DNA of 64,000 nucleotides from an uncultured Sphingomonadaceae bacterium (GTDB lineage: Bacteria; Pseudomonadota; Alphaproteobacteria; Sphingomonadales; Sphingomonadaceae): NCBI GenBank assembly GCA_947489315.1, contig CANLCX010000004.1, forward strand, positions 1-64,000, read 5' to 3'. Below the pieces are notes generated by a model. The model saw only the letters and a list, made by a program, of their open reading frames with translations. It did no database searches and had not been told where the DNA came from. Below are positions 35,584-43,349 of this stretch, piece by piece; the first letter of the stretch is position 1, and each line of letters starts with the position of its first letter. Made by a program: the position numbers and the translations under genes.

Positions 35584-36126
35584 TCAGTAAAATTCTCGTG
35601 CCTCCGGGTCAATCCAGCCGTTGACCGCAGACAGCCGCAACATCGACCGCCGCGCGAGCCTCATCGTCTCGGCCTTGCGCCGTGCTGGCGCTAGAGCATG
35701 GGTCGCGGCCGGCCGGATCATTTCTGCATCATAAGCATCCGCGATGATCAATCCGGACCTTTCGGGTAAGAAATCCGGGCGATTAAGTGGCGAGACATCC
35801 AGTTCACCAGGGACCGCCCAATAAAAGCGGTCGCAATAATCAAGATATTCCATCCACTTATTGTCGCCCAACAAATCTCCGCGTGCGACCTTTATTTCGA
35901 CAATTACGATCTGCCCCTTGGCATCTACGCCCATCAGGTCTGCCCGTCGTTTATTGGGCAGGCTGACTTCGGAAAGGACCATGATGTCATGTCGCGAAAA
36001 TAAGCGCGCCACACCGCGAGCCACTGCGGCCGCGCCAGTCAAAGGAGTCAAATGTTCCTCCTGCTGATCGGCGTTGGCAATCAAAGCAGGGGTGGCCAAA
36101 GGCGAATCGCTAGGTTCTATCATCAT
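35584..36126 (-). CDS. mmcB: MmcB family DNA repair protein
   Basis: A 180-residue protein of the MmcB family, first described in Caulobacter as a LexA-controlled, mitomycin-related repair gene. It has a PD-(D/E)xK nuclease-like core: RRADLMGVDAKG, then VIVEIKVARGDLLGD, where the aspartate and ExK residues would bind metal. DKW-like NKWMEYLDYCDRFYWAVP follows. Start chosen at the ATG at 36126 (M at 36123 is also possible). A second copy of the leader-associated repeat lies about 65 bases upstream in the same orientation. Confidence 0.87.
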   Translation of the reverse strand: MMIEPSDSPLATPALIANADQQEEHLTPLTGAAAVARGVARLFSRHDIMVLSEVSLPNKRRADLMGVDAKGQIVIVEIKVARGDLLGDNKWMEYLDYCDRFYWAVPGELDVSPLNRPDFLPERSGLIIADAYDAEMIRPAATHALAPARRKAETMRLARRSMLRLSAVNGWIDPEAREFY

Positions 36127-36191
36127 GACGGGAGAGTAGAACATAAAAAGAACAAAATAAAGCCGCTTGTCTTTTCCGGACATGATCCGGT

Positions 36192-36336
36192 GCGAAGTTG
36201 ACAACCTGTACACAGTCCTTTTGGCGCGTTGCACAGGGTCGTCGCTGACGAGCCAAAACGCCTATGTCCACTTGCGTCCACGCCAAGGAACCGCGAGGCC
36301 AATCCAAAGTTCACACAAATCACAGCTTATAACGCC
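36192..36336 (-). repeat. Leader-associated repeat, copy B (upstream of mmcB)
   Basis: On the minus strand this 145-nt stretch aligns with copy A at 30177-30312 over its whole length, apart from a 13-base insertion after the GGTTCCTTGG block. It carries the same conserved blocks in the same order and lies upstream of mmcB in the sense direction. Orientation and distance to the start codon are thus alike in both copies. Confidence 0.75.
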
Positions 36337-36477
36337 AGATGATTCGAGAGTTTTGACCCTGCACCAGTTCGGCAAATATTATTCAAATATGAGAAAGAGC
36401 GACCGCCCAATTATCACATAACGACACCTGTAGGAAAGAGCGGCGGCGCCTTCGAGCAAAACCTGAGCTGCCAAAAA

Positions 36478-36503
36478 TAAAGGCCCCCGAACGGGAGCCT
36501 TTA
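36478..36503 (-). terminator. Intrinsic terminator of the cell-wall hydrolase gene
   Basis: TAAAGGCCCCCG and CGGGAGCCTTTA form a 12-bp stem (one wobble) with a 2-base loop. On the minus strand a run of T follows. It lies 23 bases beyond the stop of the SleB-type gene. Confidence 0.82.
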
Positions 36504-36525
36504 TAAAATCTCTTGATGTTCAAAA

Positions 36526-37227
36526 TCAGCGATAGAAGATATGATTATCGATCGTCGCCATCCGTTGGAGCCGCCAGCCCGGCGATACATAGCGGGCATG
36601 GAAAAACAAAGCGCCTTCGACGGGGCTTTTCCAACCGTCATTCATCGCAATTTTTGAAATTGCGACGGCATTGCGCCAATGACGATGCCCTTTGTCAATC
36701 CGCGGCATTTTACCACCCCGAATGAAGGAAAACTGCTTGCGCTGGTAAACTACACCGCAAAGACTGTTCGGGAAACGCGAGGACGCGGCCCGCGCCATGA
36801 CAACCCGCGCTACGGCAAGCTGACCGGCTAGTGTTTCGCCTTTGGATTCAAAATAGACAGTACCAGCAAGGCACTGCATTTCTTTGCTCAGGGAACCGTC
36901 AACTGTCTGCTGTTTCACCAGTTCACGTAGCGAACCAGCGCCTGTATCGTTAAAATCAACGGTTTCGGTAGAGGCCCGCTCTTCATTAGCGCGCTTATCT
37001 GCGTCGATCACATCTTGAGGAATTACAGAAACCACTTCCTGCGGCTCCCCGAAAATTACGGGAGCGGCTTCATCATCAGCTTCCAACATAGCTGGATCAA
37101 TGACAATTTCGGTTTCTGGTGTCTCATCATTGGCTTCCAATGCGAATGATGCATCGGTCACTGCAAGAGCGGCGACCGCAGAAAATGCAAGCGAAGCGAC
37201 GCTTGCAGCTTTAAAAATTTTGCTCAT
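36526..37227 (-). CDS. SleB-type cell wall hydrolase
   Basis: A 233-residue exported protein. The signal peptide covers residues 1-30 and is followed by an acidic linker of about 70 residues. The SleB/Hydrolase_2 domain (about 115-233) has AGTVYFESKGE with the likely catalytic glutamate, then VVMARAASSRFPNSLCGVVYQ and KQFSFIRGG. Such enzymes cleave peptidoglycan glycan strands; here it would act in cell-wall remodelling, since no sporulation genes are present. It is monocistronic with a terminator just downstream. Confidence 0.9.
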   Translation of the reverse strand: MSKIFKAASVASLAFSAVAALAVTDASFALEANDETPETEIVIDPAMLEADDEAAPVIFGEPQEVVSVIPQDVIDADKRANEERASTETVDFNDTGAGSLRELVKQQTVDGSLSKEMQCLAGTVYFESKGETLAGQLAVARVVMARAASSRFPNSLCGVVYQRKQFSFIRGGKMPRIDKGHRHWRNAVAISKIAMNDGWKSPVEGALFFHARYVSPGWRLQRMATIDNHIFYR

Positions 37228-37419
37228 AAACCTAATATTTTATGCGGCGAGTCGAGTGCCAGCCGAAGCCAGCGCAAATAAGCTTAAAAACCAACCAACA
37301 GCTTATCCCTGTTCCCTCCGTCTGCGTGTTTATTCCGCGTCCATGTGGACAATCCCTCGGAACAACCTTCGCTTCAAAGTTGATCGCGAAATAGGGTGCA
37401 GTGCAACAAAGTCAAGAAA

Positions 37420-37755
37420 TCAGGTCATTTGAGCGATGAGCCGTTCCGCATCCGGGATGTCCAGTTCAATTAACCATAAATCGGGGTCAAAGCTGGTTCT
37501 ACGTTTCAAATATTCATCTAAATCTTGTTGTTTTTCAGTATCTTGTGGCCAAGTAACCTGCCAGGTCGAAGGGCCCTCGAAACTGGGCATTTTCTCTAGA
37601 AGGCGCGGATCTTTACCCTTTTCAAGACATATTATCAGGATCGCACCGGCAATCAGGTCGCCTTTGTGAATGACGACTCCAAAGCCACCATCCTGATTCA
37701 CTTTTCGTAATAAGGATTGGACCGTCATCTCGGCAGACAGTCGCGGCTCGATCAT
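37420..37755 (-). CDS. DUF1491 family protein
   Basis: A 111-residue cytoplasmic protein of the alphaproteobacterial DUF1491 family, recognised by EMTVQSLLRKVNQDGGFGVVIHKGD-type strands and DPDLWLIELDIPDAERLI at the end. No function is established. It overlaps the thioesterase gene upstream by 4 bases and is the last gene of the ptsN-thioesterase-DUF1491 run. Confidence 0.88.
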   Translation of the reverse strand: MIEPRLSAEMTVQSLLRKVNQDGGFGVVIHKGDLIAGAILIICLEKGKDPRLLEKMPSFEGPSTWQVTWPQDTEKQQDLDEYLKRRTSFDPDLWLIELDIPDAERLIAQMT

Positions 37756-38231
37756 ATATCCTGCTTATAGCCGGGAAGCGATGCGAGCGGGATATGAGAA
37801 CGCATAAATGTTCCGGTGCCCCGGGCAATTTCTTCACCCTCTTCGTCGATGAGCCGGGAATCGGCGACAAAAACCCGTCTTTTCCCGCTAACCCAGCGTC
37901 CCTCTGCCGTCACCGTGCTGGACTTTAGCGGCCGGGTGAAGAGCAAGTTGAAGGCTGTGGTCAGCAAAAACCGGTCCGAAACCAAGCTATTGGCTGCATA
38001 AAAGGCCGCATCATCGAGCATTTTGAAATAGCTGGTACCGTGTACAGCGCCAGCTGCGTGATAATGCCGCTCATCGACCGCAAATGTAATCCGTGCGAAG
38101 CCGCGTTCGGGAATATCTAGATCGGATTCGAACAATTTGTTGATGGGCGCTTCTTTGTAGAGCCGCTCCAAAGCACGAAAATGTTCATGCGATCCATCGG
38201 CTTCCTGCTCTGAATCGGTCCCTGATACCAT
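37752..38231 (-). CDS. PaaI-like hotdog-fold thioesterase
   Basis: A 159-residue hotdog-fold protein. HAAGAVHGTSYFKMLDDAAFYAANS is the expected thioesterase helix, where the histidine and an aspartate would be catalytic. The strands TTAFNLLFTRPLKSSTVTAEG follow. It probably hydrolyses an acyl- or aryl-CoA; the exact substrate is unknown. The ATG at 38231 lies 3 bases after the ptsN stop codon, so the two are translationally coupled. A TTG two codons earlier is less likely. Confidence 0.87.
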   Translation of the reverse strand: MVSGTDSEQEADGSHEHFRALERLYKEAPINKLFESDLDIPERGFARITFAVDERHYHAAGAVHGTSYFKMLDDAAFYAANSLVSDRFLLTTAFNLLFTRPLKSSTVTAEGRWVSGKRRVFVADSRLIDEEGEEIARGTGTFMRSHIPLASLPGYKQDI

Positions 38232-38233
38232 GT

Positions 38234-38701
38234 TCAAGCCGCTTGTTGGCCCTGTTGGCCGGTCAGCAAGACATAAAGGGCATCTTCCGAACCAGCGCCC
38301 CGCAATTTCGATACGGTCGACTCGTTTCGCAGGAACCGTGACACTTCGGCAAGGGCCTTCAGATGGTCGGCACTACCCTGTTCCGGCGATAGCAATCCAA
38401 AGACCAGATCAACGTCCTGGCCATCATGCGCATCAAATGCGACAGGGTACGCGAGACGAATGAAAAGACCGACGCTATGGTCTAACTGTTTGATGCGCGC
38501 GTGCGGTATTGCAACCGAGCCACCAAATCCTGTGGACCCCAAGGTTTCCCGATCATTTAATCGATTCAGCACAAGCTCTGCATCAAGACCATAGCTATGC
38601 GCTGCTTTTTCAGCCAGTGCCGCAAAAATTTCTTGCTTGGATAGAGCGGTTGCACTCGCCAAAATTGCAGCCGCATCGATATGAACTGATAAATATTCCA
38701 T
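38234..38701 (-). CDS. ptsN: Nitrogen-related PTS IIA protein PtsN
   Basis: A 155-residue EIIA-Ntr protein that is phosphorylated on H67 (SVAIPHARIK) by the Ntr phosphotransferase chain and regulates potassium uptake, nitrogen metabolism and stress responses. The start is set by GAGGATATA before the ATG at 38701; a longer in-frame frame to 38821 would overlap the HPF region and has no support. It lies downstream of hpf on the same strand, as in many proteobacteria, though the usual rpoN is missing from this window. Confidence 0.94.
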   Translation of the reverse strand: MEYLSVHIDAAAILASATALSKQEIFAALAEKAAHSYGLDAELVLNRLNDRETLGSTGFGGSVAIPHARIKQLDHSVGLFIRLAYPVAFDAHDGQDVDLVFGLLSPEQGSADHLKALAEVSRFLRNESTVSKLRGAGSEDALYVLLTGQQGQQAA

Positions 38702-38858
38702 TATATCCTCACAGGCCAGAGGCCCGAACTTGTTACTACGCAAAACATCATGGCGGACAAACTGCCTCCCCGAGATGCCGTTGATCACAAATATGTTCCG
38801 CCAAAAACGAGCCAAAAACACGGCTATTAGGGGGATTTAAAAGCGAAACATGGCGCTG

Positions 38859-39428
38859 CTACTGTGGTTCAACCCAACCAATAGTGCCGTCTGAACGGCG
38901 ATAAACCATATTATGCGATCCAGTTCCAGCATTTTTAAACAATAGCGCGCTGGTATTACGCAAATCCATCATCATCACAGCATCCGACACACTGGCCTCG
39001 GGAATATCCGTGCTGGTTTCAGCAATAATCGGAGGTGCCTCAGAATGGGTTTCCGGCTCAACCTCATCATCGTCCGACTCAAACACACGATAGGCCGCTT
39101 CTTCCTGCTTGGCGGCATATTGCGCTTGCACATGATGGTCGTTGAGACGGCGCATATAGCGGCGCAGCTGTTTTTCAATCTTGTCCGCCGCTTGTTCAAA
39201 CGCCTGATGCGCATCGCCCGCCCGTGCTTCTGATTTCAGCATCAGGCCTGTCATGATGTGCGATACAATATCGCACTGAAAATGATTGTGAGGCGCTTTG
39301 CTAATGGTTGCGTGCGTCGAAATGGCTTTCGGAAAATATTTGTCCGCTATCGCATTCATTCGATCATCAACGTGGGTCTGAAGCGCATCGCCAGTGTTCA
39401 CTTGATGTCCTGAAACACGAATTTCCAT
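38859..39428 (-). CDS. hpf: Long-form ribosome hibernation promoting factor
   Basis: A 189-residue long HPF. The N-terminal domain (about 1-105) is the RaiA/YfiA ribosome-binding fold. A linker of about 40 residues follows, and the C-terminal dimerisation domain has AVMMMDLRNTSALLFKNAG and ends VYRRSDGTIGWVEP. Long HPF drives formation of inactive 100S ribosome dimers in stationary phase. GGAG precedes the ATG. dnaQ lies 38 bases upstream and ptsN downstream, all on the minus strand. Confidence 0.95.
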   Translation of the reverse strand: MEIRVSGHQVNTGDALQTHVDDRMNAIADKYFPKAISTHATISKAPHNHFQCDIVSHIMTGLMLKSEARAGDAHQAFEQAADKIEKQLRRYMRRLNDHHVQAQYAAKQEEAAYRVFESDDDEVEPETHSEAPPIIAETSTDIPEASVSDAVMMMDLRNTSALLFKNAGTGSHNMVYRRSDGTIGWVEPQ

Positions 39429-39466
39429 ATTATTTCTCCATTATGGTTACGCGGCAAAAAATAGAC

Positions 39467-40165
39467 TTAAATATCGGCCCAGAGTGGGTCTTTTATTCCC
39501 TCCAAAAAAGCGGCGTGGCGGGCAAGTTCGTCGGCACTGGCACTGTGCGGACGCGGCGCAATAAACTGGCGGCGCAAAGCCGCCTCTTTACTCGAGGGTT
39601 GGCGCTGGTTCTCGGATTCGGATAGCTTGTCATCCGCCAGACCAAGACCGATTTGACGTCCGCCGGTTAGCTCGATGTAAAGCTGTGTGAGCAACTCGGC
39701 ATCCAGTAGTGCGCCATGTTTGACGCGGTGGCTGCGGTCAATGCCATAACGGCTACACAGCGCATCGAGCGACAATTTGGCGCCAGGATGTTTAACCTTT
39801 GCGATCGCTAGCGTATCAATCATTCTAAACTGGGAAATGGGGGTTTTTCCGCACAAGACCAGCTCGGCATTGAGGAAATTAAAATCAAATTGCGCATTGT
39901 GCGCGACCAGGTTGGCGTCACCGAGAAATTCGAGCAACTCATCGGCACCGCTAGCGAAAAGCTTTTTATCGGATAGGAACATATCCGATAGGCCGTGTAC
40001 TTGTTCCGCTGCTTTGGGCATCGGACGCTGCGGATTATAATAGCAGTGGAAGCTGTTGCCGGTTTCGATCCGGTCAATCATTTCAATACAGCCTATTTCA
40101 ACCATCCGGTCGCCGCTCTGGGGGTCGAATCCGGTGGTTTCAGTATCGAAAATTATCTCTCGCAT
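39467..40165 (-). CDS. dnaQ: DNA polymerase III subunit epsilon
   Basis: A 232-residue proofreading 3'-5' exonuclease of the DEDDh type. The Exo I motif is IFDTETTGFDP at residues 5-15, Exo II is HNAQFDFNFLNAEL, and Exo III has the histidine and aspartate in HRVKHGALLDAELL. The C-terminal tail would contact the polymerase subunit and clamp. It follows coaE by 27 bases in the ppsR-like-maf-aroE-coaE-dnaQ run. Confidence 0.96.
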   Translation of the reverse strand: MREIIFDTETTGFDPQSGDRMVEIGCIEMIDRIETGNSFHCYYNPQRPMPKAAEQVHGLSDMFLSDKKLFASGADELLEFLGDANLVAHNAQFDFNFLNAELVLCGKTPISQFRMIDTLAIAKVKHPGAKLSLDALCSRYGIDRSHRVKHGALLDAELLTQLYIELTGGRQIGLGLADDKLSESENQRQPSSKEAALRRQFIAPRPHSASADELARHAAFLEGIKDPLWADI

Positions 40166-40192
40166 AAGCCCAATATCGGACTCAATTTCCGG

Positions 40193-40792
40193 TTACGCAA
40201 GGGAAGCTTTCAATTTTTCTATAGTATTTCGCACCTGCTCCCGTGTTTCTTCCAAAGGCTGCGATGTATTGATGATAAAATCGGCCCGTTTGCGCTTTTC
40301 TTCGTCCGGCATTTGCAGGGACTTAATCTTCTCAAATTTGTCTGGCATCATACCGGGGCGGCGCAAAACCCGTTCCCGTTGATCTGCTTCTGAAGCTGAC
40401 ACCACAATGACATGATCGATGCCGTCAGCGTCGCTTTTCTCAAAGAGGAGCGGGATATCGAAGAGAATCATCGGTGCATTTTGATTCTCGTCCAGAAATT
40501 TCAGCCGCATCATTCCAACTGCCGGGTGAATCACAGCCTCAAGCTGTTTTAACGCGTCCGGATTACCTAACACCGCTGGACCCAGTTTCTGACGGTCGAC
40601 ACCATTTTCATCGGTTGTACCCGGGAACAAAGCCTCAATTTCTTCAACTAGAGCGCCGCCAGGGCCCTGCAGGATATGAACTGCGGCATCGGCATCGAAA
40701 ATCGGCACACCTTCATCGGCAAACATCTGAGCGACGGTCGATTTGCCCATGCCGATAGAGCCGGTGAGACCAATGATCATCGGTTTGGTCAT
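40193..40792 (-). CDS. coaE: Dephospho-CoA kinase
   Basis: A 199-residue enzyme for the last step of coenzyme A synthesis, adding phosphate to dephospho-CoA. The P-loop GLTGSIGMGKST is at residues 8-19. FDADAAVHIL is the substrate-binding segment and LFEKSDADGIDHVIVVSA the lid region. It overlaps aroE by 4 bases upstream and precedes dnaQ. Confidence 0.95.
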   Translation of the reverse strand: MTKPMIIGLTGSIGMGKSTVAQMFADEGVPIFDADAAVHILQGPGGALVEEIEALFPGTTDENGVDRQKLGPAVLGNPDALKQLEAVIHPAVGMMRLKFLDENQNAPMILFDIPLLFEKSDADGIDHVIVVSASEADQRERVLRRPGMMPDKFEKIKSLQMPDEEKRKRADFIINTSQPLEETREQVRNTIEKLKASLA

Positions 40793-41607
40793 GTGAGAAG
40801 CAGCTTTCTCAATTCTTCATCATGTTCCAATGGCGGGGCTTGACCAAAGAAAATTTCAAAAGCGACCGCTGCCTGCCCGATCAACATCGACACGCCATCG
40901 ATGGTCTCAAGACCCCGTGCCTTTGCAGCTTTAAGCAATTGGGTTTTAATGGGGACATAGACAAGGTCATAGACAATCGCGTCATCGGGCAAGCTGCTGA
41001 GGTCGACGACCAGCTCATCCTGTCCTTTCATGCCCAGCGCGCTGGCGTTCACGAGCAATCGCGCAGGCGGCAAAGCTGATCCATGTTCCAAAGCCTGTCC
41101 TTTAAGACCAAAGCGCATTAACAAGGCCGAAGCCTTTAAGACATTGCGGTTGATGATCGTGACAGAACCAACATCAATACGGGACAGGGCAAATAACACC
41201 GCCTGTGCCGCGCCACCAGCCCCGATGACAATAACGTCCTGACCGCTGAGCGGAACATCGGCAATGGGCGCAAAAAAACCGCCAGCATCGGTATTCGTGC
41301 CAAAAAGGTCCCCATTTTCTGTCCGGGCAATCGTGTTCATTGCACCAATAGACGCCCGCACATCGCCGGGATCGGACACATGGTCCATCACCGCCAGCTT
41401 ATGCGGAATGGTAACATTGCAGCCCTGCCAATTGCTATCATCGCGGCGGTTAGCGATATAATCTGCCAATTCGTCCGGTTTCACGTGGAACATCTTATAA
41501 TCGGCTTTGATCCCGAGTTTTTCGAGCCAGAAATTATGAATGATCGGCGATTTGCTGTGCGCAATCGGGTCGCCAATAACTTCTGCATAAGGGAGAGTTT
41601 CGGTCAT
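40789..41607 (-). CDS. aroE: Shikimate dehydrogenase
   Basis: A 272-residue NADPH-dependent enzyme converting 3-dehydroshikimate to shikimate in aromatic amino-acid synthesis. AHSKSPIIHNFW near residue 17 binds substrate, NVTIPHK contains the catalytic lysine, and VIGAGGAAQAVLFAL is the nucleotide-binding loop. It overlaps maf by 4 bases and coaE by 4, so translation is coupled. The region encoding MFHVKPD contains a parS-like 16-mer. Confidence 0.95.
   Translation of the reverse strand: MTETLPYAEVIGDPIAHSKSPIIHNFWLEKLGIKADYKMFHVKPDELADYIANRRDDSNWQGCNVTIPHKLAVMDHVSDPGDVRASIGAMNTIARTENGDLFGTNTDAGGFFAPIADVPLSGQDVIVIGAGGAAQAVLFALSRIDVGSVTIINRNVLKASALLMRFGLKGQALEHGSALPPARLLVNASALGMKGQDELVVDLSSLPDDAIVYDLVYVPIKTQLLKAAKARGLETIDGVSMLIGQAAVAFEIFFGQAPPLEHDEELRKLLLT
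41477..41492. promoter_or_regulatory. parS-like site inside aroE
   Basis: GGTTTCACGTGGAACA differs by one end base from the reverse complement of the 52627 site (TGTTTCACGTGGAACA). It agrees with the core GTT(T/C)CACGTG(G/A)AAC of known ParB-binding sites. It lies about 1.6 kb left of the proposed oriC, on the other side from the three sites near parAB. Confidence 0.65.
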
Positions 41608-42221
41608 GACGGCATAACACCGCGGACACGCAGATAGTCAAGCAAATGGATTAGCGGCAGACCCATGATCGTAAACTGACTCCCTTTAATGTCTGAAAAT
41701 AGCTGCGCGCCGCGGCCTTCAATCTCGTAGCAGCCGACACAATGGCGGATATTATCCCATTCCGCATCGACATAGCTATCGATAAAAGCATCACTCAAGG
41801 TCCGCATGGTCAAAGTCGCGATATCAATATGCCGCCAGACCGGTGAGCCTTGATCCGCGATCACCGCCGCGCTGAATAATTTATGCTTCTTGCCGGAGAG
41901 CAAACGCAAATGGGCTTTGGCGTCATCGCGGTCCTTCGGCTTGTCGAGCATCGATCCATCTTCCAACGCGAGAACCTGATCCCCGCCCAGGACAAGCGCA
42001 GGCCCGATGCGCCGAGACAATCGCACGGCTTTGGCTTCCGCTAGCGCATCGGCCAAATTGCGCGCGGTCACGCCATCGGCCTGCAACCCTTCTTTCAATG
42101 CTTCTTCATCCACATTGGGCGCTAGCGCCTCAATCAATACGCCCGCCGCTTCGAGCATCGCGCGCCGCGCTTTGCTCTTGGAGGCCAATATTAGCATTGG
42201 CTCGGGTACATCATCACTCAT
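41604..42221 (-). CDS. maf: Maf-like nucleotide pyrophosphatase
   Basis: A 205-residue Maf/Ham1-fold hydrolase that removes non-canonical nucleoside triphosphates such as dTTP or UTP analogues. LILASKSKARRAMLEAAG is the N-terminal phosphate-binding segment, VLGGDQVLALEDG the catalytic segment, and YVDAEWDNIRHCVGCYEIEG the substrate loop. I use the ATG at 42221, which overlaps the PPSR gene by 8 bases; a longer frame to 42290 would overlap it by 77. It is coupled to aroE. Confidence 0.92.
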   Translation of the reverse strand: MSDDVPEPMLILASKSKARRAMLEAAGVLIEALAPNVDEEALKEGLQADGVTARNLADALAEAKAVRLSRRIGPALVLGGDQVLALEDGSMLDKPKDRDDAKAHLRLLSGKKHKLFSAAVIADQGSPVWRHIDIATLTMRTLSDAFIDSYVDAEWDNIRHCVGCYEIEGRGAQLFSDIKGSQFTIMGLPLIHLLDYLRVRGVMPS

Positions 42222-43047
42222 CAGCAACACCCTGCTGTTCCGTATGGCGCTCATTATAAAAATTAATGATAGCCGCCGCAGATTCCTCAATCGAACGCCG
42301 CGTCACATCGATCATCGGCCAGCCATTGTCGGCAAACATCCGCCGGGCATATTGGGTTTCGGCCTTGACCTTTTCTTCATCGACATAGTCGGTTTCGGGC
42401 GCTTGATTGAGCGATAATAAGCGGTTGCGGCGCACTTGCACCAATCGGCTAGCCCCTGTGATCAAACCAACGACTAGCGGGTTTTTCAGATGAAATAGGG
42501 ATTGGGGTGGCGGTGATTCCGGAACTATTGGGATGTTCGCCGTTTTATAGCCGCGATTGGCCAGATAAATGGACGTTGGTGTTTTGGAAGTCCGTGAGAC
42601 ACCCGCCAGAACAATATCCGCCTCTTCCCAATTTTCCCAGCCGATACCGTCATCATGGGCAATGGTGAACTGGATCGCCTCAACCCGCTCAAAATAGGCC
42701 GCATCCAATATATGCTGGCGGCCCGGTCGCGCCTTGGCTTCCTGACCAAGCATATTGGACAGCGCGTCGGTTACCGTGTCGAGCGCGGGTACAACCGGTA
42801 GCCCCAAATGGCGGCATTCGCGTTCCAACCGCGCTCGGATATCACTGTTGACCAATGTGAAGATCACCAGGCCGGGATTATCCGCTACCTCTACCAATAT
42901 CCGGTTGAGATGAGTCTCAGAACGCACCATCGGCCAGAAATGCTTGATGATTTCGACACCATCAAATTGCGCCAGCGCGGCTTTTGCGATATTCTCCAGC
43001 GTCTCGCCAGTGGAGTCCGATAACATATGAAGATGCAAACGATTCAT
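42214..43047 (-). CDS. Pyruvate,phosphate/water dikinase regulatory protein (PPSR)
   Basis: A 277-residue DUF299 protein, a bifunctional serine/threonine kinase and Pi-dependent phosphorylase that switches pyruvate dikinase or PEP synthase off and on. HLHMLSDSTGETLENIAKAAL is the N-terminal hallmark and GVSRTSKTPTS at 149-159 is the P-loop. It is the first gene leftward of the proposed oriC and heads the run with maf, aroE, coaE and dnaQ. The ATG lies 1 base before the DnaA-box region begins. Confidence 0.93.
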   Translation of the reverse strand: MNRLHLHMLSDSTGETLENIAKAALAQFDGVEIIKHFWPMVRSETHLNRILVEVADNPGLVIFTLVNSDIRARLERECRHLGLPVVPALDTVTDALSNMLGQEAKARPGRQHILDAAYFERVEAIQFTIAHDDGIGWENWEEADIVLAGVSRTSKTPTSIYLANRGYKTANIPIVPESPPPQSLFHLKNPLVVGLITGASRLVQVRRNRLLSLNQAPETDYVDEEKVKAETQYARRMFADNGWPMIDVTRRSIEESAAAIINFYNERHTEQQGVADE

Positions 43048-43349
43048 GCCCGCAACCCTGTGATTTCATTGTGGATAAAGCAAGGGATGAATGCGGGATA
43101 TTTAGGCCCGTCTTTTTCATCCCCATCATCCCAATTTCTATCCACAGTCAGCCCAGTTTTGAAACTTTCATCCACAGATTGTGGATAGTGGGGATGAAAT
43201 TTGGGAATCGGTAAATTTTCCGTTAACAGCCATCTGTCAATCTGTTTGTAATCTCGACACTGCCACGTTACCGCCTCTATCCACGCTCTATCATCATCAA
43301 CAAGATTCTATAAATATACTATATTATTATATTGGGTGACCCTTATCTC
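43048..43349. other. Proposed chromosomal replication origin (oriC)
   Basis: A 302-base gene-free region. DnaA boxes: TGTGGATAA at 43070-43078 (perfect, minus), CTATCCACA at 43138-43146, TCATCCACA at 43168-43176, TGTGGATAG at 43180-43188 (minus) and CTATCCACG at 43277-43285. GANTC methylation sites are at 43041, 43205 and 43304. An AT-rich tract at about 43296-43332 is a good unwinding element. Leftward and rightward gene sets diverge from it, hemE is adjacent as in Caulobacter, and parS/parAB are within 11 kb. GC skew was not computed. Confidence 0.82.

Noticed and set aside
36192-36225. TTGACAACCTG as a promoter on the plus strand within leader repeat B
   Set aside because: TTGACA is present, but no TATAAT-like element follows at 16-18 bases, and repeat A lacks one too.
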